A DNA stretch of 64,000 bases, taken from Muriicola soli (GTDB taxonomy: Bacteria; Bacteroidota; Bacteroidia; Flavobacteriales; Flavobacteriaceae). The position numbers were made by a program, and so were the translations under genes. This document shows positions 1-8,661 of this stretch, piece after piece; the first letter of the stretch is position 1, and every line of letters starts with the position of its first letter. The stretch lies in assembly GCF_004139715.1 (NCBI RefSeq), contig NZ_CP035544.1:2108001-2172000 (forward strand), in the 5' to 3' direction. Under the pieces are notes generated by a model that saw only the letters and a list, made by a program, of their open reading frames with translations, had not been told where the DNA came from and searched no databases.

Positions 1-168
1 TTGATCTCACCCTATTTGCCTTCTACTTGCAGATACTCCCCTACCTGTTCGCAGTATACGCTTGAAGCCCTGAAGAAGCACGGTTTATTTAAAGGAGGTT
101 GGTTATCCGTAAAGCGAATCTTTAGTTGTAACCCTTGGGGGGGAAGCGGCTACGACCCGGTGCCATAA
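1..168 (+). CDS. yidD: YidD-like membrane protein insertion efficiency factor (5' truncated)
   Basis: Only the last 55 codons are in the window, and the gene begins before base 1. The translation from base 1 contains [20 protein letters not shown], then KHGLFKGGW and [13 protein letters not shown] before a TAA. This is the cysteine-rich signature and the C-terminal proline motif of YidD. YidD is a small peripheral inner-membrane protein thought to help YidC and Sec insert membrane proteins. It reads towards lgt about 105 bases downstream, so the two may share a transcript. The motif match is strong; only the start is unseen. Confidence 0.9.
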   Translation: MISPYLPSTCRYSPTCSQYTLEALKKHGLFKGGWLSVKRIFSCNPWGGSGYDPVP

Positions 169-273
169 ATTGATTTAACCTTGTTTACTTAGTGTTATTT
201 TTCTTTTAGAAGCAGGATAAATCTGATCTGCTCTCTGTGTATTTGCTTATCTTAGTCGCTTAAAAAATATCCC

Positions 274-1230
274 ATGTATTTCTTAGGATTTATCTGGAAT
301 CCGGCTGACACCCTCTTTAAGATCGGATTTCTTCAGATCAAATATTACAACTTGTTGTGGATCATAGCCTTCGCCCTTGGGTGGTATATTATGAAAAGGA
401 TCTTCCTCAACGAGAAAAAAACGGTACAGGAGCTCGATTCCCTTTTTATCTACACGGTTATCGCCACCATGTTGGGAGCACGCCTGGGTCACGTCTTCTT
501 CTACGACTGGGCGTATTACTCCAACCACCTCCTCGAGATCCTACTTCCCATACGGGAGCGGGCCGGGAGCAGTTTGTTCGGTATTTTCAACGGCTATGAA
601 TTTACGGGCTTTACCGGTCTGGCAAGTCATGGCGCTGCCATAGGAATTATCATAGGGATGTATCTGTATACCCGAAAACACAAGGGCTTTAAGATGCTCT
701 GGATCCTTGACCGAGTGGTGATCCCTGTTGCCATAGGCGCCTTTTGTGTTCGCCTTGGTAATTTCTTTAATTCTGAGATCAATGGTAAAATTGTAGAAAA
801 GTCATTTCTTTTCGCAACTAAATTTGTTCGGGACAGCGACGATATGCCTGCATCAGCAGCAATGCGGATCACCAAGGAAAAAACGGTTAATGCAGCTTAT
901 AAGGCCCTGGAAAACAACCCTCAGTTTACGGAATACCTCGAAGCCATCCCCTACAGACATCCCGCTCAGCTCTACGAAGGTATATTCTATATTTTTGTCT
1001 TTTTGATCCTGTATTTCCTCTATTGGAAAACAGAAAAAAAGAATTCTCCCGGTTATCTTTTTGGGCTGTTTCTGGTATTGCTCTGGACCATCCGCTTTTT
1101 TGTGGAGTACGTAAAGAAAAGTCAGGGCGGATTTGAAGAATCCCTCGGCCTTCTTTCCACAGGTCAATGGTTGAGTATTCCATTTATCGCAATCGGACTC
1201 TACTTTATGTTTAAACCCAAAAAAGCATAA
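274..1230 (+). CDS. lgt: Prolipoprotein diacylglyceryl transferase
   Basis: Lgt is the inner-membrane enzyme that moves diacylglycerol from phosphatidylglycerol onto the lipobox cysteine of prolipoproteins, the first step of lipoprotein maturation. The 318-residue product has about seven hydrophobic segments. It carries the family motifs GARLGHVFFY (residues 68-77), GLASHGA (115-121, with the conserved His) and RLGNFFNSE (160-168), followed by a late RFFVEYVK arginine segment. An insert of about 50 residues after RLGNFFNSE is typical of Bacteroidota forms. The stop lies 11 bases before a DUF192 lipoprotein, which would itself be an Lgt substrate. The many lipoproteins in this window make an intact lgt expected. 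Confidence 0.96.
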   Translation: MYFLGFIWNPADTLFKIGFLQIKYYNLLWIIAFALGWYIMKRIFLNEKKTVQELDSLFIYTVIATMLGARLGHVFFYDWAYYSNHLLEILLPIRERAGSSLFGIFNGYEFTGFTGLASHGAAIGIIIGMYLYTRKHKGFKMLWILDRVVIPVAIGAFCVRLGNFFNSEINGKIVEKSFLFATKFVRDSDDMPASAAMRITKEKTVNAAYKALENNPQFTEYLEAIPYRHPAQLYEGIFYIFVFLILYFLYWKTEKKNSPGYLFGLFLVLLWTIRFFVEYVKKSQGGFEESLGLLSTGQWLSIPFIAIGLYFMFKPKKA

Positions 1231-1241
1231 AAATATCTTCC

Positions 1242-1733
1242 ATGAAAAGACTGACATGCTTGATCACAGCGGTTGTCTTTGCACTGCTCTTTTCCACGGC
1301 ATGCAAGGACGTACCTAAAAAAGTTGTCAATACTGCCCCCGTAACTTTTACCAGGGAAGGAACACTTTCCATTTTCAGGGCAGAAACTGATTCCCTTTTG
1401 GCGCAGGTCGACATTGAGATTGCGGAAACTGATTACGAGACCCAGACCGGGCTCATGTACAGGGAGAGTATGGAAAAGGATCAGGGGATGTTGTTTATCT
1501 TCCCTGAAGAGGCCTACCACAGTTTCTATATGAAGAACACCCGATTCCCGCTGGATATCATTTATATTAATAAGGATCTGAAAGTGAGTAGCATCATAGC
1601 AAATGCACAACCTCTGGATGAAGAAAGCCTGCCCTCTGAAAATCCAGTGATGTATGTGCTTGAAGTAAATGCGGGATTGGTCGGTATCTGGGAACTCAAA
1701 CCCGGGGATTACATCGAGTTCGAAAGGCTGTAA
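1242..1733 (+). CDS. DUF192-family lipoprotein
   Basis: The 163-residue protein starts with a lipoprotein signal peptide ending at a lipobox cysteine (residue 21, in FSTAC). The mature part holds the DUF192 core: the EIAETDYETQTGLMYRESM segment, then GMLFIFPEEAYHSFYMKNTRFPLDIIYI, and a final NAGLVGIWELKPGD segment. DUF192 proteins are small beta-rich exported proteins of unknown biochemical role. It sits 11 bases behind lgt and is followed by a strong terminator, so it closes the yidD-lgt transcription unit. Family assignment is confident; function is not known. Confidence 0.88.
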   Translation: MKRLTCLITAVVFALLFSTACKDVPKKVVNTAPVTFTREGTLSIFRAETDSLLAQVDIEIAETDYETQTGLMYRESMEKDQGMLFIFPEEAYHSFYMKNTRFPLDIIYINKDLKVSSIIANAQPLDEESLPSENPVMYVLEVNAGLVGIWELKPGDYIEFERL

Positions 1734-1750
1734 GGAGTACATCAAATACA

Positions 1751-1782
1751 AAAAAAGCCCTGCACTTGGTGAGGGCTTTTTT
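1751..1782 (+). terminator. Rho-independent terminator after the DUF192 gene
   Basis: A run of A is followed by GCCCT, a short loop and AGGGC, then a run of T. The hairpin is nearly symmetrical with A on one side and T on the other, so it can stop transcription from both the rightward lgt unit and the leftward lipoprotein gene that ends at 1800. Confidence 0.85.
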
Positions 1783-1799
1783 CTTGTACGCTTTGATCA

Positions 1800-2513
1800 C
1801 TAGTTGTCTATGATATCTGCGGTGGCCTTGATATTTTCTTTCAGGCTATCAGCTATATCCTGGTTGCCATCCTCGTCATTAGGAAAGATTTCGATGAGTC
1901 CGTCTTGGTTGTCGTCAGTGGCCAGACTGAGGTCGATCACATTGAAAGAGCTGAGAAACTGGTCGATATCAAAAGTCACTGTAAAATTCACGAGACCGTC
2001 TACGACCTGCACTCCGGTATTCCGTCCAACATCCAGGTTCTCACTGGTATCGTGCCAGAAAACAAAGGGAGTACCGTTTATGGTTCCTTCAATATAGATA
2101 GACTTGTCATAAAGATCCTCAGTGGCTGGTAGATCCTCATCCTTGTGGAACTTAAACCTCAGTTCCTTGTACAATCCGTCAGGGACTAAAGCCGTACCGA
2201 TGGTTTGGGTTAAGGCGTCCGAACCATCGAGGAGATCGATCTGATAAGGACCCCTGAACTGGATCTCATCGGTATCCAGATTACTGTTCGGGTCATCGTC
2301 ATTTTTGAATACAACATCCCGGATAGAGATCTTAAAATCGGTAAAGATCACATTTTCATTCTCCTTCCCGGTAATGGTCATGGATTTACCCGAATTCGCA
2401 GAGGAATGCAGGCCCTGAATCCTCAACTGGATTTTTCCTTCGTCGCTTTCGTTGGAGCAACTGGCCAATCCAATAGCCATAAATAACATCAATACATTCT
2501 TAATAGATTTCAT
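1800..2513 (-). CDS. DUF4382-like lipoprotein
   Basis: The 237-residue product has a lipoprotein signal (cysteine 19, in GLASC), so it is predicted to be membrane-anchored. The mature region is rich in Asp and Asn and predicted beta strands. FTDFKISIRDVVFKND, then PYQIDLLDG and ALVPDGLYKELRFKF, resemble DUF4382 domains, where a ligand-binding sandwich is suspected. That match is by eye and tentative. The C-terminus has a DIDQFLSSFNVIDLSLATDD segment. It is the last of three leftward lipoprotein genes lying beside the sigma/FecR/TonB receptor operon, but a strong hairpin at 2711-2734 separates it from the other two. Confidence 0.7.
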   Translation of the reverse strand: MKSIKNVLMLFMAIGLASCSNESDEGKIQLRIQGLHSSANSGKSMTITGKENENVIFTDFKISIRDVVFKNDDDPNSNLDTDEIQFRGPYQIDLLDGSDALTQTIGTALVPDGLYKELRFKFHKDEDLPATEDLYDKSIYIEGTINGTPFVFWHDTSENLDVGRNTGVQVVDGLVNFTVTFDIDQFLSSFNVIDLSLATDDNQDGLIEIFPNDEDGNQDIADSLKENIKATADIIDN

Positions 2514-2710
2514 AAATAAAGCATAAACAGGTTAATATATTTTTTTTATTCATCGGGGAATCCTTTTATTCGACCCTAGCTATATATTAAACAACCGAAC
2601 TTCGGGAATTCCTGAAAAAAATCTTTTTTCTAAAGAACTGGGGCATAAAACATTATTATAAATGCAATAGCCTATTCTTGTCTGTATTGTTTACTACCTA
2701 CCCAAACAAG

Positions 2711-2734
2711 AACTGCCCCAAATATGGGGCAGTT
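2711..2734 (-). terminator. Perfect 10-bp hairpin between lipoprotein genes
   Basis: AACTGCCCCA and its exact reverse complement are separated by a 4-base AATA loop. It lies about 75 bases after the stop of the leftward lipoprotein at 2809. The T tail on the minus strand is weak (CTTGTTTG), so it may be a poor terminator or an mRNA-end stabiliser. Nothing else was recognised in 2514-2808. Confidence 0.5.
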
Positions 2735-2808
2735 TCATTCGACCGTCCTTCTCTATTTCATGGGGATTTTAAAGAAGAGGTTTGAACAATTTCAAATCCA
2801 TAGCATAG

Positions 2809-3285
2809 TTAATTCTTCTCAAATACCAGGGTATCCGTGCTGCCGTCGCCTCCACTGATGTCTATCAGTTCAATTCTGTTAGAAGATCGGGAAGCGATGT
2901 CCCAGTCGTCTGTTAATTCCTCGAATGCCGGAGGTGCAGAGAAAAAGATATTAAAATCGACATCGTCCATACTGTCGTAATCGTCGTCATCTGAATTATC
3001 GTCATTTGTTACCGACCATGATCCTGTGATCACAGTAGTTCCATTCACAGCCTCGAGACTTCCATCGGTATTAAAAGAGAAGGAGTAGCCGGAGTAATCG
3101 CTGGTTTCATCTGTGCCCGAATCCACATAACTCGTAATCGTCCAGCTTCCCGAAACTACCAAATTGGACACTGCCTCTACCGATTGCGAACTTGTTTGCA
3201 TTTCCTCATCATTATTATCAGAAGAACAAGAGCTGAGAACAATAGCAAGACTGATGAGTGTAAAGTAAAAAATTGACTTTTTCAT
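2809..3285 (-). CDS. Lipocalin-like acidic lipoprotein
   Basis: The open frame extends upstream, but the start at 3285 (MKKSIFYFTL) gives a clean lipoprotein signal with cysteine 20, so that start is preferred; the product is 158 residues. After an acidic linker comes a small beta domain: GSWTITSYVDSG, then YSGYSFSFNTDGSLEAVNG, GSWSV and FEELTDDWDIA. The same order of motifs (YEGYTFTFLNDGTLTAN, GTWS, DFNDEWLLHE) forms the C-terminus of the neighbouring 358-residue lipoprotein, so the two share a homologous lipocalin-like domain. Function is unknown. Its position beside a sigma/FecR/TonB receptor set suggests a surface or periplasmic ligand-related role. Confidence 0.75.
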   Translation of the reverse strand: MKKSIFYFTLISLAIVLSSCSSDNNDEEMQTSSQSVEAVSNLVVSGSWTITSYVDSGTDETSDYSGYSFSFNTDGSLEAVNGTTVITGSWSVTNDDNSDDDDYDSMDDVDFNIFFSAPPAFEELTDDWDIASRSSNRIELIDISGGDGSTDTLVFEKN

Positions 3286-3378
3286 AGTTGTTGTAGTTAA
3301 AGTGTTCGTATGATTAAAAGACAATGATCCCAATTGTGCTCCCATTGCGAATCAGAATCATTGCCCTGATATATATTC

Positions 3379-4455
3379 CTAAGGATTGCAGGAACTTCTA
3401 AATTCGAGTTCATCATCATTGGGCAATCGAAGGTCTACTTCGCGTTCATCGCCATCCTGATCCAATTCGTGCAATAACCATTCGTCATTAAAATCGGGTA
3501 AGTCAGGAATATTTATAGTTACGGTTATCGCATTCGCTGACCCACTGGCAGACCAGGTGCCTGGAAAACTTTCTGTGCTCGTATTTGCGGTAAGGGTACC
3601 GTCATTGAGGAAGGTAAAGGTATAGCCTTCATACTGCTCATCCAGGTCCATATCATTTCGTTCAAAATCCTTAACATACCAGTTATCACAGCCTGTTACG
3701 AAAGCAGATAGTTGTTCTGAGGTGCAGGTATCGCAATCGTCGTCATTGTAGTCGTAATCGTCATCTTCATCGCAGTCGTCCTCGGCTTCATCAATCACGT
3801 CTTCGAGTTGTTCGAGATTTGATACCGAAATCTCAGTGCCATCAGAAAGGATAAGGGTAATGGGAAACTCTACATTGACGATCTTGTCATCATCGAGCTC
3901 ATCGATAAAAAAGTAAAGCTCTCTATCGTTGTTGATGGTGATAGTATCAATGATCTCGTTATTGGTGTCAAAAATAGTTACGGTAATCGGGTAGGCTATA
4001 TCGATACATTCGATATCGTCATCGTATTCGTTTTCTCCTTCACAGTCGTCCAAATAGTCTTCAAAGACGTCGAGGGAATTGATCAGTACCTCGCTAAAGT
4101 CATTGAGGATAATGGTGATTGGAAATTCGATTTCAATGGTATCATCATCATCGTCAAATTCATCCAGGATATCCTCTACAGTATCGAGGTCTTCTTCTGA
4201 GTTAACGGTAAGTTCCATTCCATTGACCACAACAGTAAAAGGAAATTCAAGGGAAATGCAGTTGGCCTGATCTACGATATTATCGTCAGATCCGTCTTTC
4301 ATGGCTGTCCTTTGCAGGAGGTTAGCTACAGCGGAATTAGCCTTGAGTGCTTGCTCCTGAGGACCCTGAATAAACTCTGACTCTTCTTTTCGGCAAGAAG
4401 TGATCACCAATGACCATATCAGGATCAGAATTGAGATTTTCATTAAATGTTTCAT
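3379..4455 (-). CDS. Repeat-built acidic lipoprotein with C-terminal lipocalin-like domain
   Basis: The 358-residue protein has a lipobox cysteine at residue 21. Residues about 66-230 contain four copies of a 40-44 residue repeat, each centred on FPxT/YPIT (residues 71, 111, 155 and 197), then a short beta segment, then an acidic helix-like stretch such as EDLDTVEDILDEF or LEQLEDVIDEAE. The repeats are joined by Asp-rich linkers, ending in a DDDYDYNDDDCDTC stretch that could bind cations. Residues 249-358 match the lipocalin-like domain of the adjacent lipoprotein. It is transcribed away from the ECF sigma gene, sharing a 119-base intergenic region with it. No function is known; a role in ligand or metal capture is inference only. 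Confidence 0.75.
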   Translation of the reverse strand: MKHLMKISILILIWSLVITSCRKEESEFIQGPQEQALKANSAVANLLQRTAMKDGSDDNIVDQANCISLEFPFTVVVNGMELTVNSEEDLDTVEDILDEFDDDDDTIEIEFPITIILNDFSEVLINSLDVFEDYLDDCEGENEYDDDIECIDIAYPITVTIFDTNNEIIDTITINNDRELYFFIDELDDDKIVNVEFPITLILSDGTEISVSNLEQLEDVIDEAEDDCDEDDDYDYNDDDCDTCTSEQLSAFVTGCDNWYVKDFERNDMDLDEQYEGYTFTFLNDGTLTANTSTESFPGTWSASGSANAITVTINIPDLPDFNDEWLLHELDQDGDEREVDLRLPNDDELEFRSSCNP

Positions 4456-4574
4456 AGCTTAAATAATATTTATATTCGTCTGTTTATTGATAAAACAACT
4501 GAAGTCTAAAATCTCCTGAAAAAATATCCAAAAATTTATATTTATATCTTTAACCGCGTCTTGTCGTAATCATT

Positions 4575-5096
4575 ATGACCAAAGAATTACCAGAAAACGT
4601 CTGTAAGGAAGAGACTTTTAAGAGCCTATACGATTCCTACGCTACCGAATTGCACAACTACCTGTATTACAAATACGGAGAGAAATGCAGTCCAAACGAT
4701 ACCACCCAGGAGGCGTTTATAAAATTGTGGGAGAATTGTAAAAAAGTGGTGTCCTCCAAAGCCAGGGCTTTCTTGTACAAGGTAGCTAACAATAGTGTTT
4801 TGAATGACATTAAGCACCACAAGGTGGTTCTGCGGTATCGCTTGGATAAACCTTCGGAAGTTACCAATGAAGATCCAGAATACCTTATGCGGCAAGAGCA
4901 GTATTTTAAAAAATACCAGCAGGCGTTGGCAAAACTCACTGAGGAGCAGCGGGTGGCTTTTTTACTCAACAAGGTAGAAGCAAAAAAACACAAAGAGATT
5001 GCCGAACTCTTGGGGGTTACGAGAAAGGTGGTGGAGTACCGAATCTATTCAGCTTTTAATGTGCTTAAGGAAGAATTGGATGAATTTCATATATGA
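4575..5096 (+). CDS. ECF RNA polymerase sigma factor (FecI-like)
   Basis: The 173-residue protein shows the two sigma-70 domains of the extracytoplasmic-function group. Region 2 spans about residues 15-85 (YDSYATELHNYLYYKYG, TQEAFIKLWENC, ARAFLYKVANNSVLNDIK). Region 4 spans about 115-165 (LTEEQRVAFLLNKVEAKKHKEIAELLGVT and VEYRIYSAF). It would direct RNA polymerase to a small regulon when released by the FecR protein encoded 51 bases downstream, with the signal probably coming from the receptor after that. A TATCTTTA sequence at 4545-4552, one mismatch from the Bacteroidota -7 element, may serve as promoter. Confidence 0.93.
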   Translation: MTKELPENVCKEETFKSLYDSYATELHNYLYYKYGEKCSPNDTTQEAFIKLWENCKKVVSSKARAFLYKVANNSVLNDIKHHKVVLRYRLDKPSEVTNEDPEYLMRQEQYFKKYQQALAKLTEEQRVAFLLNKVEAKKHKEIAELLGVTRKVVEYRIYSAFNVLKEELDEFHI

Positions 5097-5147
5097 TTCA
5101 TCAGGAATATTAATGACTGAGTTGTTATATAGGTAAGAGGAATATTT

Positions 5148-6059
5148 ATGGACGAGAAAAACCTATTAGAGAAATGGTTGAGCGACAGCCTTTCGGATAC
5201 TGAAAAAAAAGCGTTCGAGAAGACTGAGGCGTTTCCATTCTATGAGAAATTGGTTGCAGATGCATCACACTTTAAAGCATCAAACTTTGGGGCTGCCAGT
5301 GATTTTGAATCCTTGCGTCAACGCCTGTTTGTAAAGGAAGTTCCGGTCCGTAAGTTAAACCCCAACCCCTGGCTTCTGAGAATCGCCAGTGTTTTTGTAG
5401 TGGGGATTGCTCTTTACTATTTCTTGTTTTTCACACCAGAGGTAAGGGTTGAAACTCTTGCAGGACAGCAAACAAAGGTAGAATTGCCCGATGCCTCCCT
5501 GGTAGTCTTAAATTCAATGAGCGAAATGGCCTATACTCCCGATAATTGGGATAATGAACGGTCCCTTAGACTTAAGGGAGAAGCCTTTTTTGACGTGGCC
5601 AAAGGATCCCGTTTCGATGTCATAACCGAATTGGGTACGGTTTCCGTTTTAGGGACAGAATTCAATGTAAAACAGCGAGACAGCGTTTTTGAAGTGATCT
5701 GTTACGAGGGCAGGGTAAAAGTCGTCTCCGGACAACTTACAAAAGAAATCGGAGTTGGGGACCTATTGCAATTTACAGATGGAAAACTACGGCTAAATAA
5801 AACTTTCACTGTTAGACCATCGTGGACAGATAATGTCTCAGAATTTCAAAATGCTCCGCTAAGCGAAGTGATCGAAGAACTTCAAAGACAGTACGGCATA
5901 AAGGTTGAGCTGGTTAACATTAAGGGTGATGTGACATTTACAGGTGGGTTTGTTCACGGAGATCTTCAAAATGCCCTCCGTTCCATAGCAGAACCTCTAG
6001 ATCTCGACTTTCAAATTAATAACAATACGGTGGTGACCCTGAAATCTCGTGAGAATTAA
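5148..6059 (+). CDS. FecR-family anti-sigma factor
   Basis: The 303-residue protein has a cytoplasmic N-terminus that includes EKWLSDSLSDTEKKAFE, one transmembrane helix at about residues 75-95 (WLLRIASVFVVGIALYYFLFF region), a periplasmic FecR domain (about 98-190, with VETLAGQQTKVELPDAS and LKGEAFFDVAKG) and a C-terminal DUF4974/STN-like domain (about 230-300, APLSEVIEELQRQYGIKVEL). FecR proteins hold the ECF sigma at the membrane and receive the state of the TonB receptor. It overlaps the receptor gene by 11 bases, which supports translational coupling and joint function. Confidence 0.93.
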   Translation: MDEKNLLEKWLSDSLSDTEKKAFEKTEAFPFYEKLVADASHFKASNFGAASDFESLRQRLFVKEVPVRKLNPNPWLLRIASVFVVGIALYYFLFFTPEVRVETLAGQQTKVELPDASLVVLNSMSEMAYTPDNWDNERSLRLKGEAFFDVAKGSRFDVITELGTVSVLGTEFNVKQRDSVFEVICYEGRVKVVSGQLTKEIGVGDLLQFTDGKLRLNKTFTVRPSWTDNVSEFQNAPLSEVIEELQRQYGIKVELVNIKGDVTFTGGFVHGDLQNALRSIAEPLDLDFQINNNTVVTLKSREN

Positions 6060-8559
6060 AAAAACCGTCTTTCTCTGTTTATCTGCTCTGTGGCTAATCC
6101 TACAGGTTCATGCCCAGGAAACCACTACCCCTGTACCCCTTGAACAAATCCTCATGCAGGTGACCCAAACCTCGGGCTATAGGTTTAATTATGCCCCTGC
6201 TACTATCGAAGACATCGAACTTGCGCCTCCAGGAGACGGATTGACAATAAAGGAGATACTCCGTTATCTAACCGATGAGACGGGCCTCCAATTCTCAGAA
6301 TTACCCAATAAATTTATCTCTATACGTCCTGCGAGTCTAATCCTTTGCGGAACCGTAACGGATGAGGCCACTGAGAATCCCCTTGCCTATGCTACCGTTC
6401 AATCTGGTGCAGAAGCCGTGATAACAGACGAAAAGGGCTATTTTGAATTGAAAATCAAAGGAGGTGAGGATCAGATCTCTGTACGTTTTATGGGGTACAG
6501 AAGTTTTGAAGGACCGGTAGGTGATTATAAAGCAGGGGAATGCCTTAATATAGCCCTTCGTTCCCAGCAACTGAAACTAGCAGAAATCGTATTATATGAC
6601 TACCTTATCCGGGGAATTGACCAACTCGATGACGGTTCCTACAGCATCGATTTTAACCGCTTCAGTATTTTGCCCGGACTTATAGATACGGATGTATTGC
6701 AAGCCGTGCAGGCCTTTCCCGGGATCCACAGTGTTAACGAAACCGTTTCCGAGATCAATATTAGGGGAGGTACCAATGATCAAAACCTCATTCTATGGGA
6801 TGGTATTAAGATGTATCAATCCGGTCATTTTTTCGGTCTGATCTCTATGTTCAACCCCATGATCACTCAGAAAGTATCCCTGCGAACAAACGGTACTCCT
6901 TCCTCTTTAACGGACGGGGTTTCAGGTACAATTTCCCTGGAAAGCGAGGATAAACTTAATCAAGATTTTTCGGGTTCTCTAAGTGGGAACTTTATCGATG
7001 TAAGTGGGTTTGTTGATACCCCGCTGGGGAAAAACTCCTCTATTCAGATCGCAGCCAGAAAAGCGATCAACGACTTCGTTGAGAGTCCCACCTATAGCGA
7101 ATACTTTTCGCGAATATCTCAGGACACAGAAGTGGAGAACAATGTGATAAACGTAGTTAATTCAGATCAGAGTTTCGACTTCTACGATACTTCCCTGAGA
7201 TGGCTCTGGCAGATTTCCGATTCAGATCAGCTTCGTCTTAACTTTATTTATGCAAAAAACGGTCTCATTTTTAACGAAAATGCTGAGATCGGTAATGACA
7301 CTGAGACCAGGGAAAGTAGCCTTGAACAAGGTACGCTTGCGGCCGGACTCAATTACAAGCGCCGGTGGAATGACAAGGTGGATACTGAATTACAAGTCTA
7401 CAATACCGATTACAAACTACAGGCGATCAATGCCAACATCCTAAACAACCAGCGTTTTTTACAGGAAAATACAGTGTCTGAGACCGCAGCACGACTAAAC
7501 ACTAACCTTAGTGTTGATGACAGGCTACAGTGGTCTTTGGGTTATATGTTCACTGAAACAAAAGTCACCAATCTCGATGATGTGGATGATCCGGTCTTCA
7601 GGCGCCTTGAAGGGAATGTATTGAGAGTTCACAGCGGATTCACCGCCCTGGCATATTCTTCAGAGAATCGAGCATCCGTTGCTAGAATCGGACTGAGATA
7701 CAATTACCTCAGTAAGTTACAGCGCCATTTGGTGGAGCCGCGACTGAGCTTTAATCAGAGGATAGGTCATGGATTCAATGTAGAACTTCTGGGAGAATTC
7801 AAACACCAAAACACCTCTCAGATCGTCAATTTCCAAAACGATTTTTTAGGGATCGAAAAACGCCGCTGGCAATTGTCAAATGATGAAGATATTCCAGTGA
7901 TTACAAGTAAACAGGGATCAGTGGGCCTAAGTTTTAACAGGTCGGGCTGGTTAATCAAGGCAGCTGGATTTTACAAGGAGGTTGACAACATTACTACTCA
8001 AAGCCAGGGATTCCAAAACCAATATGAATTCACTAGCGCCATTGGCAGTTACACTGCAAGCGGCCTGGATCTTCTGCTGCGAAAACAACTTAAAAATCTG
8101 ACCACCTGGTTAAGTTATTCCCAATTGAATGCCGACTATAATTTTCAAACCCTCCCCGAGCAGGAATTTCCCAGTAATTACGATATCACTCATGCACTTA
8201 CCCTTGGTTTGACTTACGAAACCAATCGTCTCCGCCTTGCCACCGGATGGAATTGGAGAACGGGAAAGCCTACTACACTGCCCGATAATCAAGAACCCGT
8301 CATCAATAATACAGTCAATTTTCAAGGCACTAATTCTACCCGCTTTTCAGATTATATGCGAGTGGATCTGTCTGCCCTTTACGCCTTGTGTAATGGGCCC
8401 GGGACCAGAGCGCAGATTGGGTTCTCTCTCTGGAATTTGCTCAATCGTGAAAATACCGTCAGCCGTTACTTCAGGGCTAACTCTATGGACGAGGCTAACG
8501 CCTTTTCCCAAAATTCATTAGGCTTTACCCCTAATGCAGTATTCAGAGTGGATTTTTAA
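6049..8559 (+). CDS. TonB-dependent receptor with STN signalling domain
   Basis: The 836-residue outer-membrane receptor starts at a GTG inside the end of fecR. A signal peptide ending near HAQ is followed by an STN domain (about 30-95, PLEQILMQVTQTSGYRFNY), which in transducing receptors contacts FecR. Then come a CarboxypepD_reg-like sandwich (about 97-180), a plug (about 215-300, LQAVQAFPGIHSVNETVSEI and IRGGTNDQNLILWDGI) and a 22-strand-type barrel ending in a hydrophobic aromatic residue (VFRVDF). With the preceding sigma and FecR genes it forms a complete cell-surface signalling set. No SusD partner follows, so a polysaccharide system is not indicated. The ligand is unknown; iron chelates, peptides or the cargo of the facing lipoproteins are possible. 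Confidence 0.9.
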   Translation: MRIKKTVFLCLSALWLILQVHAQETTTPVPLEQILMQVTQTSGYRFNYAPATIEDIELAPPGDGLTIKEILRYLTDETGLQFSELPNKFISIRPASLILCGTVTDEATENPLAYATVQSGAEAVITDEKGYFELKIKGGEDQISVRFMGYRSFEGPVGDYKAGECLNIALRSQQLKLAEIVLYDYLIRGIDQLDDGSYSIDFNRFSILPGLIDTDVLQAVQAFPGIHSVNETVSEINIRGGTNDQNLILWDGIKMYQSGHFFGLISMFNPMITQKVSLRTNGTPSSLTDGVSGTISLESEDKLNQDFSGSLSGNFIDVSGFVDTPLGKNSSIQIAARKAINDFVESPTYSEYFSRISQDTEVENNVINVVNSDQSFDFYDTSLRWLWQISDSDQLRLNFIYAKNGLIFNENAEIGNDTETRESSLEQGTLAAGLNYKRRWNDKVDTELQVYNTDYKLQAINANILNNQRFLQENTVSETAARLNTNLSVDDRLQWSLGYMFTETKVTNLDDVDDPVFRRLEGNVLRVHSGFTALAYSSENRASVARIGLRYNYLSKLQRHLVEPRLSFNQRIGHGFNVELLGEFKHQNTSQIVNFQNDFLGIEKRRWQLSNDEDIPVITSKQGSVGLSFNRSGWLIKAAGFYKEVDNITTQSQGFQNQYEFTSAIGSYTASGLDLLLRKQLKNLTTWLSYSQLNADYNFQTLPEQEFPSNYDITHALTLGLTYETNRLRLATGWNWRTGKPTTLPDNQEPVINNTVNFQGTNSTRFSDYMRVDLSALYALCNGPGTRAQIGFSLWNLLNRENTVSRYFRANSMDEANAFSQNSLGFTPNAVFRVDF

Positions 8560-8622
8560 ACCTTTAATGTAAAGAACACTCAACGCACTTGCCATCTAGC
8601 CTCATTCCTTTAGGTGAAGTCC

Positions 8623-8630
8623 TATATTTG
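8623..8630 (+). promoter_or_regulatory. Bacteroidota -7 element (TATATTTG)
   Basis: This is an exact match to TAnnTTTG, 31 bases before the ATG of the ABC protein. No clear -33 TTG is seen at the usual distance. Confidence 0.5.
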
Positions 8631-8661
8631 CATTTAGGGACCATCATCCTATCTTCATCCT

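Noticed and set aside
6049-8559. SusC/SusD polysaccharide utilisation locus
   Set aside because: No SusD homologue or glycoside hydrolase follows the receptor, and it has an STN domain with sigma and FecR upstream, so it is a signalling receptor instead.
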